From positions 39,246,895 through 39,310,894 of the forward strand of contig CM064502.1 in assembly GCA_032716605.1 (NCBI GenBank): a DNA stretch of 64,000 bases, read 5' to 3'. Source of the stretch: Paralithodes platypus. Taxonomy: Eukaryota; Arthropoda; Malacostraca; Decapoda; Lithodidae. Within the stretch, counting starts at the first letter, position 1; every line of letters starts with the position of its first letter. Position numbers and translations under genes: made by a program. Below are positions 1 through 10,137 of this stretch, in pieces. The notes under the pieces were generated by a model, which was not told the origin of the DNA, ran no database searches, and saw only the letters and a list, made by a program, of their open reading frames with translations.

Positions 1-96
1 CTCAGTTTAATCACCCAACTTAGCATACCAATTCGAATGTACCTTAGTCTTTGCTAACTGTGTCTTAACCATATTAATTTAAGCAAAATATATACT

Positions 97-173
97 AATT
101 GTCTTGATGGTGTAATGGTTAGACGGTGTAAGTTCTGTATAAGATATTCTAAGTTCGAATCCTGGGACAATCA
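97..173 (+). mobile_element. tRNA-like sequence (SINE head or tRNA pseudogene)
   Basis: A tRNA-like A-box region (TGGTGTAATGGTTAG, about 108-122) is followed by a B-box GTTCGAATCC at 153-162. The flanks AATTGTC (97-103) and GACAATC (about 166-172) can pair in six of seven positions like an acceptor stem. The anticodon arm does not fold convincingly and the T stem has a mismatch, so this is more likely a SINE head or decayed tRNA than a functional tRNA. A covariance-model scan would decide. Confidence 0.4.
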
Positions 174-459
174 CATGCTTTCATTAATTTAATTGGGGGA
201 TATTGGTGTTAAGAACGATGCAAATAATAATAGCTTTACTTAAGCTAACCTAGCCATAACTTAACCTAATATATCCTGCATCAAAGTGGTAATAATAAGG
301 TAAACAAAAACAATTATGTGAAAGTGTTATGTAGGATGACGATAGGTTACATTCCGTCTCCATTCTTTCCACATGACCAAGCTACCTCCAGATATTCCTG
401 GAAGCAAATTTTATCTTTATCACCCGTACCATCACTGTGTACACTACGCTTTGGACATA
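174..459. other. unassigned sequence
   Basis: I see no supported gene or recognisable repeat between the tRNA-like sequence and the first LINE fragment. Confidence 0.3.
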
Positions 460-568
460 TCGGTCGTCACCCGAAGGGGTGACCACGAATGAATCGCCCC
501 TTACACATCTGTCCCCAATCAGTCGACGCCCTTCCCCCCATCCAGCACAATTTTCACGCATATACTTC
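460..568 (-). mobile_element. LINE-A (RTE-like) 3' end, part 1 of a split copy
   Basis: This stretch matches the 3' terminal coding region of LINE-A seen at 2740-2860 (shared CCCGAAGGGGTG and CAGTCGACGCCC blocks). The match stops at a TTAA at 569-572 and resumes at 1200-1203, so this piece and 1204-1903 are one LINE copy split by an insertion. It encodes only remnants of the C-terminal tail and is not functional. Confidence 0.8.
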
Positions 569-1203
569 TTAACCTAAGACGTGCGCATGGGGGGTATGAG
601 ACACCACACTCCTGTGCACACGTATTTGAGCTGTTCCCATCACTAACATCGTTATTTTACCATAAATAGCATTAATACTTATCCATATGCACCTATTATA
701 GGTTGATTATAAAGGTATTAACCTGTTACAATAATAAAACAAGTGGAAACAGTGTTTGGATGGTCAAAATCGGCGATACAGGCCGGGAGTTACATAATGT
801 ATGGCTGAGATAACCTCCCTGCCCTCCTCCCCTCCCCTTGTCTGGAGAGGCACTGTTACGCAATAGTCTGTCTCTCGCTCTTTCCCACGCTTGGTAACAG
901 TGAGGACAACGCCCTGCTACCAACTCGCTAATGTTAGCACAAAAATAGACCACAGAATAAGGGAATAACAGGGAAAATAGGTGATAACTGAAAGAGGGGA
1001 GGAAAGTGGGGAAGGAGGCGAGGTGGAGGAGTGATATTTGGCATGGCCCAGGGGCAAAAAAAATAAAAAAATAAAAAAAATAAAATAAATAAATAAATTT
1101 TTTTGGGTGTTTTAAATGGATTTTTTTCCCCCTTACTCTTCAAGAGTCTTCCCGCAGTCCGCCGGGGGAACTCTTAAGAGTCTCCCCCCAGTTCCCGGGT
1201 TAA
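569..1203. mobile_element. TTAA-flanked insertion (piggyBac-type, non-autonomous)
   Basis: About 627 bp (573-1199) sits between two TTAA copies (569-572 and 1200-1203), exactly where the surrounding LINE-A is interrupted. The uninterrupted LINE-A at about 2850-2865 shows the empty-site sequence. TTAA target duplication is diagnostic of the piggyBac superfamily. Read on the minus strand, the right end starts TTAACCCGGG and then GAGACTCTTAAGAG, which resembles the piggyBac-like end at 26337-26370. The left end starts TTAACC but is otherwise poorly matched. No transposase is encoded; the interior is A/T- and purine-rich low complexity around 990-1110. Confidence 0.7.
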
Positions 1204-1903
1204 CTCCATCCTTCTACCTCTCTCTCGGTCTACATATCTCTCTCTACCCTTCCACTTCATTCTCGTACACTCTCTCAGTCATTCTCTTGCTTCCCATACG
1301 TTCCACATGGCCGAACCATCTCAAGGTGTTCCTTTTCACACTTTCCAGCACATCTACAGTACATCCACACCACACCGCTCTCGTACTTTCTCATTCGTCT
1401 GTCTATCCCTCCATTTAACTCTGCACGCACTTCTCAAGTAACTAATTTCCACCCCTCTCATTCTTGATTTGTGTCTCTTTAACAGCGTCCATGTTTCACT
1501 ATCATACGTCAATGTCATCGGGATTACCACACTATCATGCAAAGGCTTCTTCACTTCCATGCTGACCACCCTATTTCTCGTTACTGATTTCAGCATTCCT
1601 ACAACCCTCTTCCCCTGTTGCACCTTTCCCCGCACTTCTTCATCCATACTTCCATCTTTACTCAACACACTGCCCAAATATTTAAATAAGCTGACATTAT
1701 CCATAGCCTGACTATTCAATCTCACCCCACACTCTGTAACTGCATCCCTTTCAAAGACCACAACCTTACTCTTCCCCGAATTTACCTTCAAATTCCGTTG
1801 TTCACACACTATTCCAAACATATTTACCAAACCCTGCCACTCCCACTCGCTATTGGTCATCAGAACTGTATCGTCAGCAAACAACAGTCCAGGCAACTTC
1901 CAC
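1204..1903 (-). pseudogene. LINE-A (RTE-like) reverse transcriptase fragment, part 2
   Basis: The minus strand encodes about 180 open residues (1354-1896) with the RT palm motif LLFADDTVLM, the KYLGSVLSKDG block and the downstream RDRQTNE region. It aligns with the C-terminal half of the 728-residue RT of the LINE-A copy at 2723-5930. Homology begins around 1903, so the copy is 5'-truncated as is usual for LINEs. It is broken by the TTAA insertion and by frameshifts toward its 3' side, so it is a dead fragment. Confidence 0.85.
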
Positions 1904-2236
1904 CTTCCTTGACATCACCTCCACTTTATACTGTCACCCTTTCGGCTACCTCTTACCTTTGTCAACCTTAGCACTAATGTCAGTATCATCAGGTCCATCA
2001 TGACCACCATTATCATTGTTCATCAGACATGGCCAGTCATCAGTCAGAATCTTTTATTAACCCGGTTATATGGGCCATATGGGCCACAACCTTACTGTTA
2101 TCTTTACAGTGTGGCCCTTATATTGGTCTGAAGATCAAGGAATGGTGAATGTTATTTTCATTTCACTTGTCCCGTACCGAGATATTTTAGTGTACCTGCT
2201 GAGTTCATGGTTGAGCCCCGCATGCAGCACCTCTCT
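1904..2236. other. unassigned sequence
   Basis: About 330 bp with no recognised gene or repeat. It ends in a short CT/TA microsatellite at 2230-2270 adjoining the 3' end of a LINE-B copy. Confidence 0.3.
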
Positions 2237-2269
2237 CTCTCTCTTTATATATATATATATATATATATA

Positions 2270-2722
2270 TGCTCAGGCCCAATCCCCACTTTTCCTATTT
2301 TTATTGTTATTTTCTATTTTACTCTATTTATTAATTGTTTTGTTTTTATTTTCTTGGGGGTGGCCGACTCAAGACAGAGCAAGAACAGGGAAAACACAAA
2401 ACACAAGACAGAACAACGAACAAACACAGACAAAACACAAAATTCACACACATCTAGGTCACCCAAGAGAAGACCCAGAGACCAGGGTCACCAAGGTCGC
2501 TCCAGCACTCCCCCGCCCCCCGACCACCCGGAGAGGCTCCGATCTCGGCAGGAAGACCTGTAGCGGAGCCAAAGCCACAAGACGCCCACCACACTTCCAG
2601 GCGCTCCCTTCATATTAATCGTCTCCCCGGGCCAGGCGCCAGGCGCCTAGTCCAACTTGCGCCCGACCCCTTCCCCCAAATGACCACGTGTTCACTCAAC
2701 TATTCACATGCATTCTCCATTC
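2270..2722 (-). mobile_element. LINE-B (RTE-like) 3' UTR, part 1 of a split copy
   Basis: This matches the 3' untranslated region of the nearly full-length LINE-B at 39118-39525 (shared start GCTCAGGCCCAATCCCC, shared GACCCAGAGACCAGGG). It stops at the CATTCTCCATTC block (2711-2722), where LINE-A begins. LINE-B resumes at about 5930, which shows that LINE-A inserted into this LINE-B copy. The terminus abuts (TA)n. Confidence 0.8.
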
Positions 2723-2733
2723 TATCTATCTAT

Positions 2734-4935
2734 CTATTGCCTGACGCCGTGATCCCCGAAGGGGTGGCCACGAACGAACCGCCCCCATGTACCTCTGTCC
2801 CCAGTCAGTCGACGCCCCTCCCCCCAACCAGCACCACCTTCGTTCATGTACTTCCTCACTCCATCCTTCCACCTCATATTCGGTCTACCTCTCCCCCTCT
2901 GTCCCTCCACCTCGCTCTCATACACCCTCTTAGTCATTCTCTCGCTTTCCATACGTTCCATATGGCCGAACCATCTCAAGTTTTTCCTTTTCACACTTTC
3001 CAGCACATCTACCTCCACACCACACCTCCTTCTTACTTCCTCATTAGTCTGTCTATCCCTCCATGTAACTCCGCACGCACTCCTTAAGTAATTCATTTCC
3101 ACTGCTCTCACTCTTGGTCTGAGTCTCTCAACCAACGTCCATGCTTCGCTTCCGTAAGTCAGTGTCGGGATTACCACACTGTCATGCAAGGACTTCTTCA
3201 CTTCCATACTGACCACCCTATTTCTTGTTACTGCTTTTAGCGTTCCTACAACCCTCTTCCCCTGTTGTACCCTCTCCCGCACCTCTTCATCCATAGTCCC
3301 ATCTTTACTCAACACACTGCCCAGATACTTAAAAGAGTTGACGATCTCCAGAGCCTGACCGTTCAGCTTCACCTCACACTCTGTGACTTCACCCCTTTCG
3401 AAGACCATAACCTTGCTCTTCCCCGTATTTACCTTCAAATTCCGTTTTTCGCACACTGTTCCAAACTCATTTACCAGACCCTGCAACTCCCATTCATTAT
3501 CACTCATCAGAACTGTATCATCCGCAAACAGCAGTATAGGTAGCTTCCACTCAATTCCCTCCCTTTTCAGCGATACACCAACATCCACTGCTCTTGATAG
3601 TATTTCTTTCATAACTCCATCCATATATACAGTAAACAACCACGGGGACATCACACACCCCTGTTTCAAACCAACATTCAGGTCAAAGAACTCGCTCTGC
3701 TCACTCTCCACACGTACTGCCGCCTTTGCACCCTCATACATGCTCTTCACTGCTTTCAGCAACTTGCCCTCTACTCCGTATATTCTAAGTACTTTCCACA
3801 AACCTTCTCTATCCACTCTGTCATAGGCCTTCTCCAAGTCCATAAAGGCAACATACACCTTTTGTTTCTTCTCCAGATACTTCTCCACAACACAATTCAG
3901 GGTAAAAATATGATCTACACATCCTCTTCCCTTCCTAAAACCTCCCTGCTCGTCGCCTATCCATTTCTCCGTTCTCACTCTCACTCTCTCAATCACTACC
4001 CTACTGTATACCTTCCCTACTACGCTTAGAAGACATATTCCTCGGTGGTTACCACACACTCCTCTTTCCCCTTTGCCCTTATATAGGGGGACTATTATGC
4101 CAGTCTTCCAGTCATCGGGTGCACTCCCCTTCTCCCATGCTAGTTTGCACATTTTCCATACCCATTCTATCACTATCTCACCACCATACCTCAACATTTC
4201 CCCACACACTCCATCTTTTCCTGGTGCTTTCCCCAACTTCACTCTTTTCATGGCTTCCCACACTTCTGACCTCCTGATCCCCACCTCCTCCTCTACTACT
4301 TCTCTTCTTCTCCCTCCCATACCATATCCAGCTATGTTTGCTGGCTCTTCATTCCTTTCATTTAGCAACTCACTGAAGTACTCCCTCCATCTTTCGACTC
4401 TCTCTTGCTTCTCGGCTAGCATTCTCCCATTCTTATCTTTCACACCCTTACTGTTTCCCTTGCTACCTTCCCTAACTTTCTTGACTTCTTTCCAGAACAG
4501 TTTCTTACTCTCCCTCCATTTTACACTCAGATTCCTTCCAAATTCCTCATCTACTCTTCTCTTACTTTCCTTCACTACTCTCTTCACCACCCTCTTACTC
4601 TCCACGTACCTCGCTCGTTTCTGTCTCTCGGAATCTTCATTCCCTCTGCTACCCAACCACTCTCTATATGCTTTCTTATTTTCTTCCACAGCTATTCGTA
4701 CCTCTTCTGTCCACCATGCTGTACCTTTCACTCCCCTCCCTCTTCTCCTCACTCCACACACCTCCTCACATGCTGCACAGATCTCATCCTTAAACACCTT
4801 GCTCATCTCCTCCACTTCCTCCATAACTTCCAGGTCGAACCCACCTAGTCGTCTTTCCACTGCTCTCCTGTACTCCTCCCTGATTTCCTCCTCCTGCAAC
4901 CTCTCCACCCTCCTCACCATTCCACCCTCCTCTCA
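2734..4935 (-). pseudogene. LINE-A reverse transcriptase region
   Basis: The open frame 2734-4920 encodes about 728 residues. Residues 1-190 are a basic, charged linker after the endonuclease. The RT fingers and palm follow: GKAPGKDGV near 229, an AFMDLEKAYDRV motif near 358-369 carrying the first catalytic Asp, GLKQGCVMSPWLF near 417-429, and the FADD box at 465-468. The C-terminal part has the NLRWFGHMERM and RGRGRPNMRWKDG blocks typical of RTE-like elements. An in-frame TGA at 4933-4935 separates it from the endonuclease portion. The RT fold itself is uninterrupted, so decay is mild. Confidence 0.85.
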
Positions 4936-4988
4936 CCTCCCTCCCGCTCTCCTCACCCACTTCTTTTGTATCCTAATCTTAGCTACCA

Positions 4989-5849
4989 CTACATAATGAT
5001 CAGACAGACCCCCTCCAATACCCCTATACACCCTAGCATCACAGATTTCTTCATTCGTTCATCCACACATACATAATCAATCAATGACTTTCGTTCCACC
5101 ACTGTCTTATCCTTCATCGTCAACATCCGTTTCCACGTGTACCTGTGGATCATTCTGTGTCGGAAGAAGGTGTTGGCTATCCACAGCCTCCTCCCCACAC
5201 ATACGTCCACAAGTGCACTACCATTCCCATTCACCTCTGATGGTACCCCCCACCCTCCCACCACTCCCTCAACTTTCCTATCACCCACCTTACCATTCAT
5301 ATCCCCAATCAGAAATATTCTTTCGTTCTTGTCAAACTTCTGCAGGCACGCCTCCACATTCATCCAGAACTCCTCTTTCTTTCTTTCAAGTATATCCTCT
5401 GTCGGGGCATACACGCATACAATCACCCACGTTTGTATTCCTACTTTCATTCTCACCCACACAATCCTTGAACCCACAGACCCATACTCTCTTACACATT
5501 CCTTCCATTTGCTACTTACAAACAAACATGCACCTTCTCTCGCTGTTCCTTCACTCACTCCAGCACACACACCCATTCCACACTCCCACTCTCTCACATC
5601 TGAACCTTTCCATTTGGTCTCTGTCATTCCACATACATCCAGCCTGGCATTCACTAACACTTCCAGAACCTCTCTCTCTTTTGTGCCATCATTCATGCCA
5701 CTAACATTCCACTTAGCCATTCTCAGAATGTCCGAAGGCATGTCCTTAGTCGGTCGTGGTTCGTCAACGTTGGTTCCGTCCGCATCCGAGGCTGTTCGTT
5801 CGTTTTTCCTTGCTTCGATATTTTTTCCGGGTGGGGGTCGCAAGCCCAC
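4989..5849 (-). pseudogene. LINE-A apurinic-like endonuclease domain
   Basis: About 286 residues of the EEP/APE-type endonuclease that nicks target DNA during target-primed reverse transcription. Visible motifs are WNVSGMND (Asn motif), GMTETKWKG (catalytic Glu), VYAPTE, LIGDMNGKVG (Asp/Asn motif) and SLIDYVCVDER. The terminal SDH motif is present just downstream (around 4995-5010) but in another frame, so one indel in a G-run near 5015-5030 breaks the frame. Invertebrate databases often mislabel such proteins as craniofacial development protein 2-like; here the LINE context makes the transposon origin clear. Confidence 0.85.
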
Positions 5850-5929
5850 CGACCCAACCTCTTTAGTCGCCTCTTACGACACGCAGAAGGCACGTGGGGC
5901 ATATTCTATTCCCTAACCCCCAGGGGGGG

Positions 5930-6243
5930 TTATTACCACTTCCTTTGCCTGATCTATAGTCATTCCTCTATCCTCCAAAGCTTGTCTTACACAGTCTCTC
6001 CATCTCAATGGGGGTCTTCCTGCCCTTCTATCTCCCCTTGTATCTGACTCACATATTCTCTTTGTAAGCCTTTCATCTCCCATTCGTTCAACATAACCAT
6101 ACCAGCTCAGCACCCTTCTGTCCACTCTGGCTGACAAATGTTCCTGTTGCCTCAGTCTCCTACGTATCTCTTCATTCCTCAATCCGTCTCTACGAGTAAC
6201 TCCACACATACACGTCAAGCAGCTCATCTTCATCACATCCGGC
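5930..6243 (-). pseudogene. LINE-B (RTE-like) 3' coding fragment, part 2 of the split copy
   Basis: About 114 residues (5913-6257, minus) match the C-terminal end of the LINE-B protein at 39570-39850: CGVTRRDGLRNEEIRRR, SWYGYVERMGDERLTKR and AGRPPLRWRDC. Homology ends near 6243 (5' truncation). With 2270-2722 it makes one 5'-truncated LINE-B insertion later hit by LINE-A. Its C-terminal tail (RQALEDRGMTIDQAKE) is better preserved than in the full-length copy, where a frameshift removes it. Confidence 0.85.
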
Positions 6244-6859
6244 CTGTATAATATCACAGTACAATTGTTACATACAAATATCGTTGCGGTTGGAGTGGTA
6301 TTCGCAAATTACTACGTAATCAAAGTGTTCTTGTTTTTAGACACTATACAGAACATGTCATATGGCTGTGTGGGAATTTCCATTAACGTTTGTGCAAGTA
6401 AATACGCGATAGAGACTTTTAATAAGTGTTTAAAGAAACACTTTGACAGTGTCATATATACCGGTATGATATAACACATTGTTATGAAATTTATCCTAGC
6501 ATGTAAAGTAACAATGATTTTTATCCAATTATTATTCACTCTAGATTTATGTCACAACTTAAGATCCTAAGGGATATGTCCTCATTTTATGTATGTGTTA
6601 ATGATATGCACATAAAATAATTCACATAACATGTGTAAATGATATACTGTGCACCCGACTAAAGAAGTCATGTAGTAGGTTTTACAATCTTTAATTCAAA
6701 AAGAGTATCTCGCAACTCCCTCGGAACAAATAATTTATCCTATTTATGATTATCAGATTATCCTACCTTCCAGTCGTAGCGACAAAATAATAACAGTATT
6801 GCGGTGTTAGGTGACAGACATGAAGTTGAATTTGGAAGCTGATAACAACTGATTCGCAT
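6244..6859. other. unassigned sequence
   Basis: About 600 bp of AT-rich sequence. Only short spurious reading frames are present and I recognise no repeat family. Confidence 0.3.
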
Positions 6860-7266
6860 TTTTTCTGTGTGCATTTAGGAGACAAAAGGCAGGTTGCCAG
6901 TAGCGAGTGTCTCCCCCAGAGTCAATAGAGAGACAGAGAGCCATATTCAAGGGACGTTGTGGTCAAAATGCCTGGACACACAATGTTTAAAGCAGTTTAA
7001 GTTATAGGATGAAGGAAAGCTTGATTGAGGGAGAGAGTTAACAGAGTTGACTGGTTGAGTAGAAGAAAGAATGACAAATTTGCCAATTCTTGGATTGGAG
7101 ACTTGGACAGAGTAGGAGTGGGACTGTGTTGAAAGGCGGGTGCCTTGCGCTCACCGCAAGGGAGAGGGTATGCACTGAGAGAGCTCTGAAAAATACTGAC
7201 TGTTGTAATAGCGATAAAAGAGTCAAAGATATGCAACATTGCGGCATGTAGAAAGAGACTGTAGGG
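6860..7266 (-). mobile_element. LINE-E fragment (3' end), left part of an interrupted copy
   Basis: This matches the 3' region of LINE-E at 18340-18765 (shared GGAGACAAAAGGCAG and ATGCAACATTGCGGC blocks). The left LTR of the Gypsy-like element begins immediately after it, and LINE-E sequence resumes on the other side at 16521. Relative to the second copy, about 0.5 kb (equivalent to about 18766-19309) is missing at the junction, so the LTR element's insertion site or a neighbouring deletion removed it. Confidence 0.8.
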
Positions 7267-9007
7267 AAGATAGGCTATATCTGCAACAGCGGTACGCTAA
7301 TTCCAAACCCTCGAACTATTAAGCCGGTGAACAAAACACTTAAACCCTCCAGAGTTAATCTACTGGATAACGGTGTATCAATTAACTGGGTTTAGTGCAC
7401 TTCTACAAAGGCTTTCCAGTGACGGCAAAGACTACTCACAACAGGAGTACTTTATGTTAATAAAATGCTCTCAAGTAATAACAATGCTTAAATAAACTAT
7501 AACAAGATTTAATAAGGAGTATATGCTTATGTTAACTTTAGTGTGAGTCTGAACTCAACACTAAACTCTTCAATGCTCTATGAAAACACTGGAAGTCTAG
7601 TCCTACAGCAATCAGATATGGGATCTTCTGAAAACGTCTGATGCTTTAAGATGCTCGTCGAATATAGAACAGAAAAAATGCAGGGGCAGGAGGCCAAAGC
7701 GTGTATCTTAAATACACCAACAAGTAGGATACATATATATAAAACAAGGGAGTGCAACAACTCTGTGACAGCACTAATAATAGCCACTCAAAACAGTACT
7801 TCCTTAGCCAACGAAACAGCCAAACTGGGTATGTGCACTATGCATCAACCTAGGCTAAAATAAGGCGTGAATAATTCCTAAAGCATACGCAATTAAAGTT
7901 AATAAACACAATGCTGTCTTTCTCACTAATAAAGACTAGCAGTGGCATAAAAGGTACAAGGAGCCTAGGCAGAGCGCAAGCATGCTCGTAGCCTACTGTC
8001 TCCCCTTGAACAGATTTCCCTTATGTTACGTTAAGTGACTAGGAGGCTCTCTTGGCAAGTCCAGATCTCAAGTATCTGGTCTTGCCCTGGCGCTCCACAA
8101 AGGTCAACAAAATGAGGTAGCAAACATACGAGCAAGAGTATGCAAAATCCCTTCACTTGTATGCTGCTACACTCGCAAAGGAAAAATATGCACAAGGGTT
8201 ACAGACTACCTAGCTCCGTCGAAGTCGTACAGGCTCTGACTTGCCACATACATAACTCATTCAACGACCAAGGGTACCCTCCACTGTCTAGCATTATATA
8301 GTAGGAAAGAACAAGTTAATAATTAGAAGCACCCCAATACTATGATACCATGTGACTATGACTCTATTAATCCCTAAAGCTAGTGCAAAACATATATGGG
8401 AGAACTGGCGCTGGTAATACGACTGGCCGACTATGGAAGTCGTATGCTAGAACCAGAATGGATGAATAAGTGAATAAAGATAAGAAGTATTGGAAAGAAG
8501 GAGTTCAGAGAGAGGAACAGCAGTAAAGAGGGTTAGATTTGGGGACAGAATGCAAGGGACGTCTAGGGCCAAGCGCAACATGCCAAGCTCTAAGGAGACA
8601 CGCGGGCAGGATCCCCCACCACCACGCTAGGACAGCGGCCTCCAATCACAGACGACTACGTAATGAAAAGCAGGCATCATATGACACGCCAGGCCCGCCA
8701 GCCAATCACGAGCGTGGGAATCCGCCCAAGCTAGGAATGCACACGTACATACACACGCACACACAACCACCTCGCTGCCTCCTTCGCTCTCTCTCTCCTT
8801 GCAATTCACACTACATATCTTATACTCTATCAATATAAAATACTTCCAAGTGTCACAGACAAGAATAAAGACAAACACTGATCTGTCTGTGACAACATGA
8901 ATACTAAGAAAGAAAAAACATCGTTCTACGATTATTTTAGCCCATTTCACTGCCCCGGCGAGCACTAGCGAGTACGAGTACATTCTGGCAAGCTGGCCAG
9001 CGTAACA
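7267..9007 (-). repeat. 3' LTR of the Gmr1-like element
   Basis: 1741 bp matching 14778-16520 almost end to end. On the minus strand it begins TGTTACGCTGG, the canonical TG start. The far end stops at AAG (7267-7269), where the right LTR's similarity also stops. The right-hand sequence continues about 52 bp to the presumed primer-binding site, so this LTR may be terminally truncated. Short open frames inside, such as about 7651-7863, recur in the other LTR and are not genes. Confidence 0.9.
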
Positions 9008-9422
9008 CCCCGCCCAAGATGTGGGACGTTTTAACCTCAGGTAAACGCCACATCTGATCAGACAGAATGCCCACCAACCCCGCATCACCCAGCTACTCCC
9101 CCAAGTTGTGAAAACAAGGCACAATCACAAACATAAAACACTTCATTATATAAAACAAATCTACACAACACTTCCCCAAAATAATAGTATCACTTAACAA
9201 TATTACGCTTAACGAGCAAGCTTCAACAAGCCTAGCCTACTAAGACAAAAACTCAGCATGTCTTAGATTCTTGCTGTATCATACTGCACTTATATACTGT
9301 CAAAAAGAAAGAGTTTTTACGTGAGTTTTTTTATAATTTGTTAATAGTGTTTTTGGCGGCTTTGCACTACAGCAGGGGCAAGCCTAATTTTTCTCCACTC
9401 AACCCAACACACCTGTGGTGAT
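9008..9422 (-). other. 3' untranslated region and polypurine tract of the LTR element
   Basis: This 415 bp lies between the RNase H stop and the 3' LTR. On the minus strand the LTR start TGTTACG is preceded by TTGGGCGGGG (9008-9017), a plausible polypurine tract for plus-strand priming. No further domain (integrase, chromodomain or env) is found here, which supports the conclusion that integrase is not in its usual 3' place. Confidence 0.6.
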
Positions 9423-9920
9423 CTACCCTGGGTCCTCCACCCTAGACAAACAGTCAGCTATCACATTGTCACAACCGGCAATATGGCGAATGTCTAGGTT
9501 ATACTCCTGCAACATTAAAGACCATCTGCTTAGCCTCATATTCCGGTTGTGGAACTGATTCAAAAACTTCAAAGGGTGGTGGTCAGTGTGGATCACCACG
9601 ACTGGGCCAAAAGCGGGAACATACACCTCAAAGTGCCTGAGCGCCAGCACAATGGCCAGAAGCTCCTTCTCTACCACTGAATAATTCTTTTGTGCTGAGT
9701 TGAACTTCTTGGAAAAGAAACTTACTGGGTGTTCCACACCTTCTGTGTCTGTTTGCAACAAGACGGCACTAGCCCCTACACAGCTAGCATCTGTCGCTAG
9801 CTGAAAAGCTCTTGAGAAGTCTGGGGCCCTGAGTATGGGGTGAGTGCACAAAAGATGCCTCACCAGTGAGAATGCTTTCTCACACTCAGGTGCCCACCCA
9901 AAACTTTTTCGTCTTTGCAA
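9423..9920 (-). pseudogene. RNase H domain of the Gmr1-like pol
   Basis: About 165 residues forming the 3' end of pol. The order is the thumb/connection region ([10 protein letters not shown]), then RNase H with the acidic residues of TDASCVGAS (Asp near residue 44), SVVEKELL (Glu near 84-86) and HTDHHPL (Asp near 113), ending DNVIADCLSRV before the stop. It would degrade RNA in RNA:DNA hybrids during reverse transcription. It is out of frame with the upstream RT fragment through an indel in the A/T-run near 9900. Confidence 0.9.
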
Positions 9921-10137
9921 GTAGGTCAGTCAGAGGAGCCAGCACCGAGGAGTATCCGCGGATGAATCTGCGATAATACCCAATCATGCCCAAGAACCTC
10001 ATGATTTGTCTTTTGGTGGTCGGCCTGGGGAACTGGTTAATAGCCTGTATCTTGGTTAGGGGAGGGGGGGGGGGCACACCTGGCCTAACCCTACCACAAA
10101 CCCTAAATACTGCACAGTTGCCCGAACAAAATCGCAT
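9886..10137 (-). pseudogene. RT C-terminal connecting segment (frameshifted)
   Basis: The minus strand encodes the RT thumb/connection stretch typical of Gypsy-like elements ([37 protein letters not shown]). It is offset from the main RT frame by a change in the G-run at about 10059-10075 on the plus strand, and from the RNase H frame near 9900. It is one piece of a broken pol, not a separate gene. Confidence 0.85.

Larger units (their letters stand above)
2723..5930 (-). mobile_element. LINE-A: nearly full-length RTE-like non-LTR retrotransposon
   Basis: An approximately 3.2 kb LINE on the minus strand. It has a 5' leader (about 5850-5930, with the GTCGCCTCTTACGACACGC block), an APE-type endonuclease, a reverse transcriptase, and a 3' end of TAGA repeats (2723-2738 on the plus strand). 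The (TAGA)n tail also ends the copies at 23560 and 46935, so it is the family's 3' terminus. The element is inserted in LINE-B. Endonuclease and RT are separated by a frameshift and a stop, so this copy is inactive. Assignment to the RTE clade rests on the EN-RT layout, the short C-terminus and overall motif style; a phylogeny would confirm it. Confidence 0.85.

Noticed and set aside
97..173. Functional tRNA gene
   Set aside because: A and B boxes are present, but the anticodon arm and T stem do not pair properly.
1116..1418. Plus-strand 100-codon frame at the TTAA-insert/LINE border
   Set aside because: It crosses the insertion boundary and is antisense to LINE-A coding sequence.
3383..4996. 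Long plus-strand open frames rich in Ser/Thr/Leu over LINE-A
   Set aside because: They are antisense shadows of the GA-rich RT coding strand; the minus-strand frame carries the conserved motifs.
7651..7863. Short open frame (MLVEYRTE...) repeated at 15162-15368
   Set aside because: It lies within both LTRs of the Gmr1-like element; the duplication reflects LTR identity, not a gene family.
8539..9124. Open frames of 99-165 codons on both strands near the LTR end
   Set aside because: They sit inside LTR sequence, recur at 15980-16598 with differences, and show no domain.
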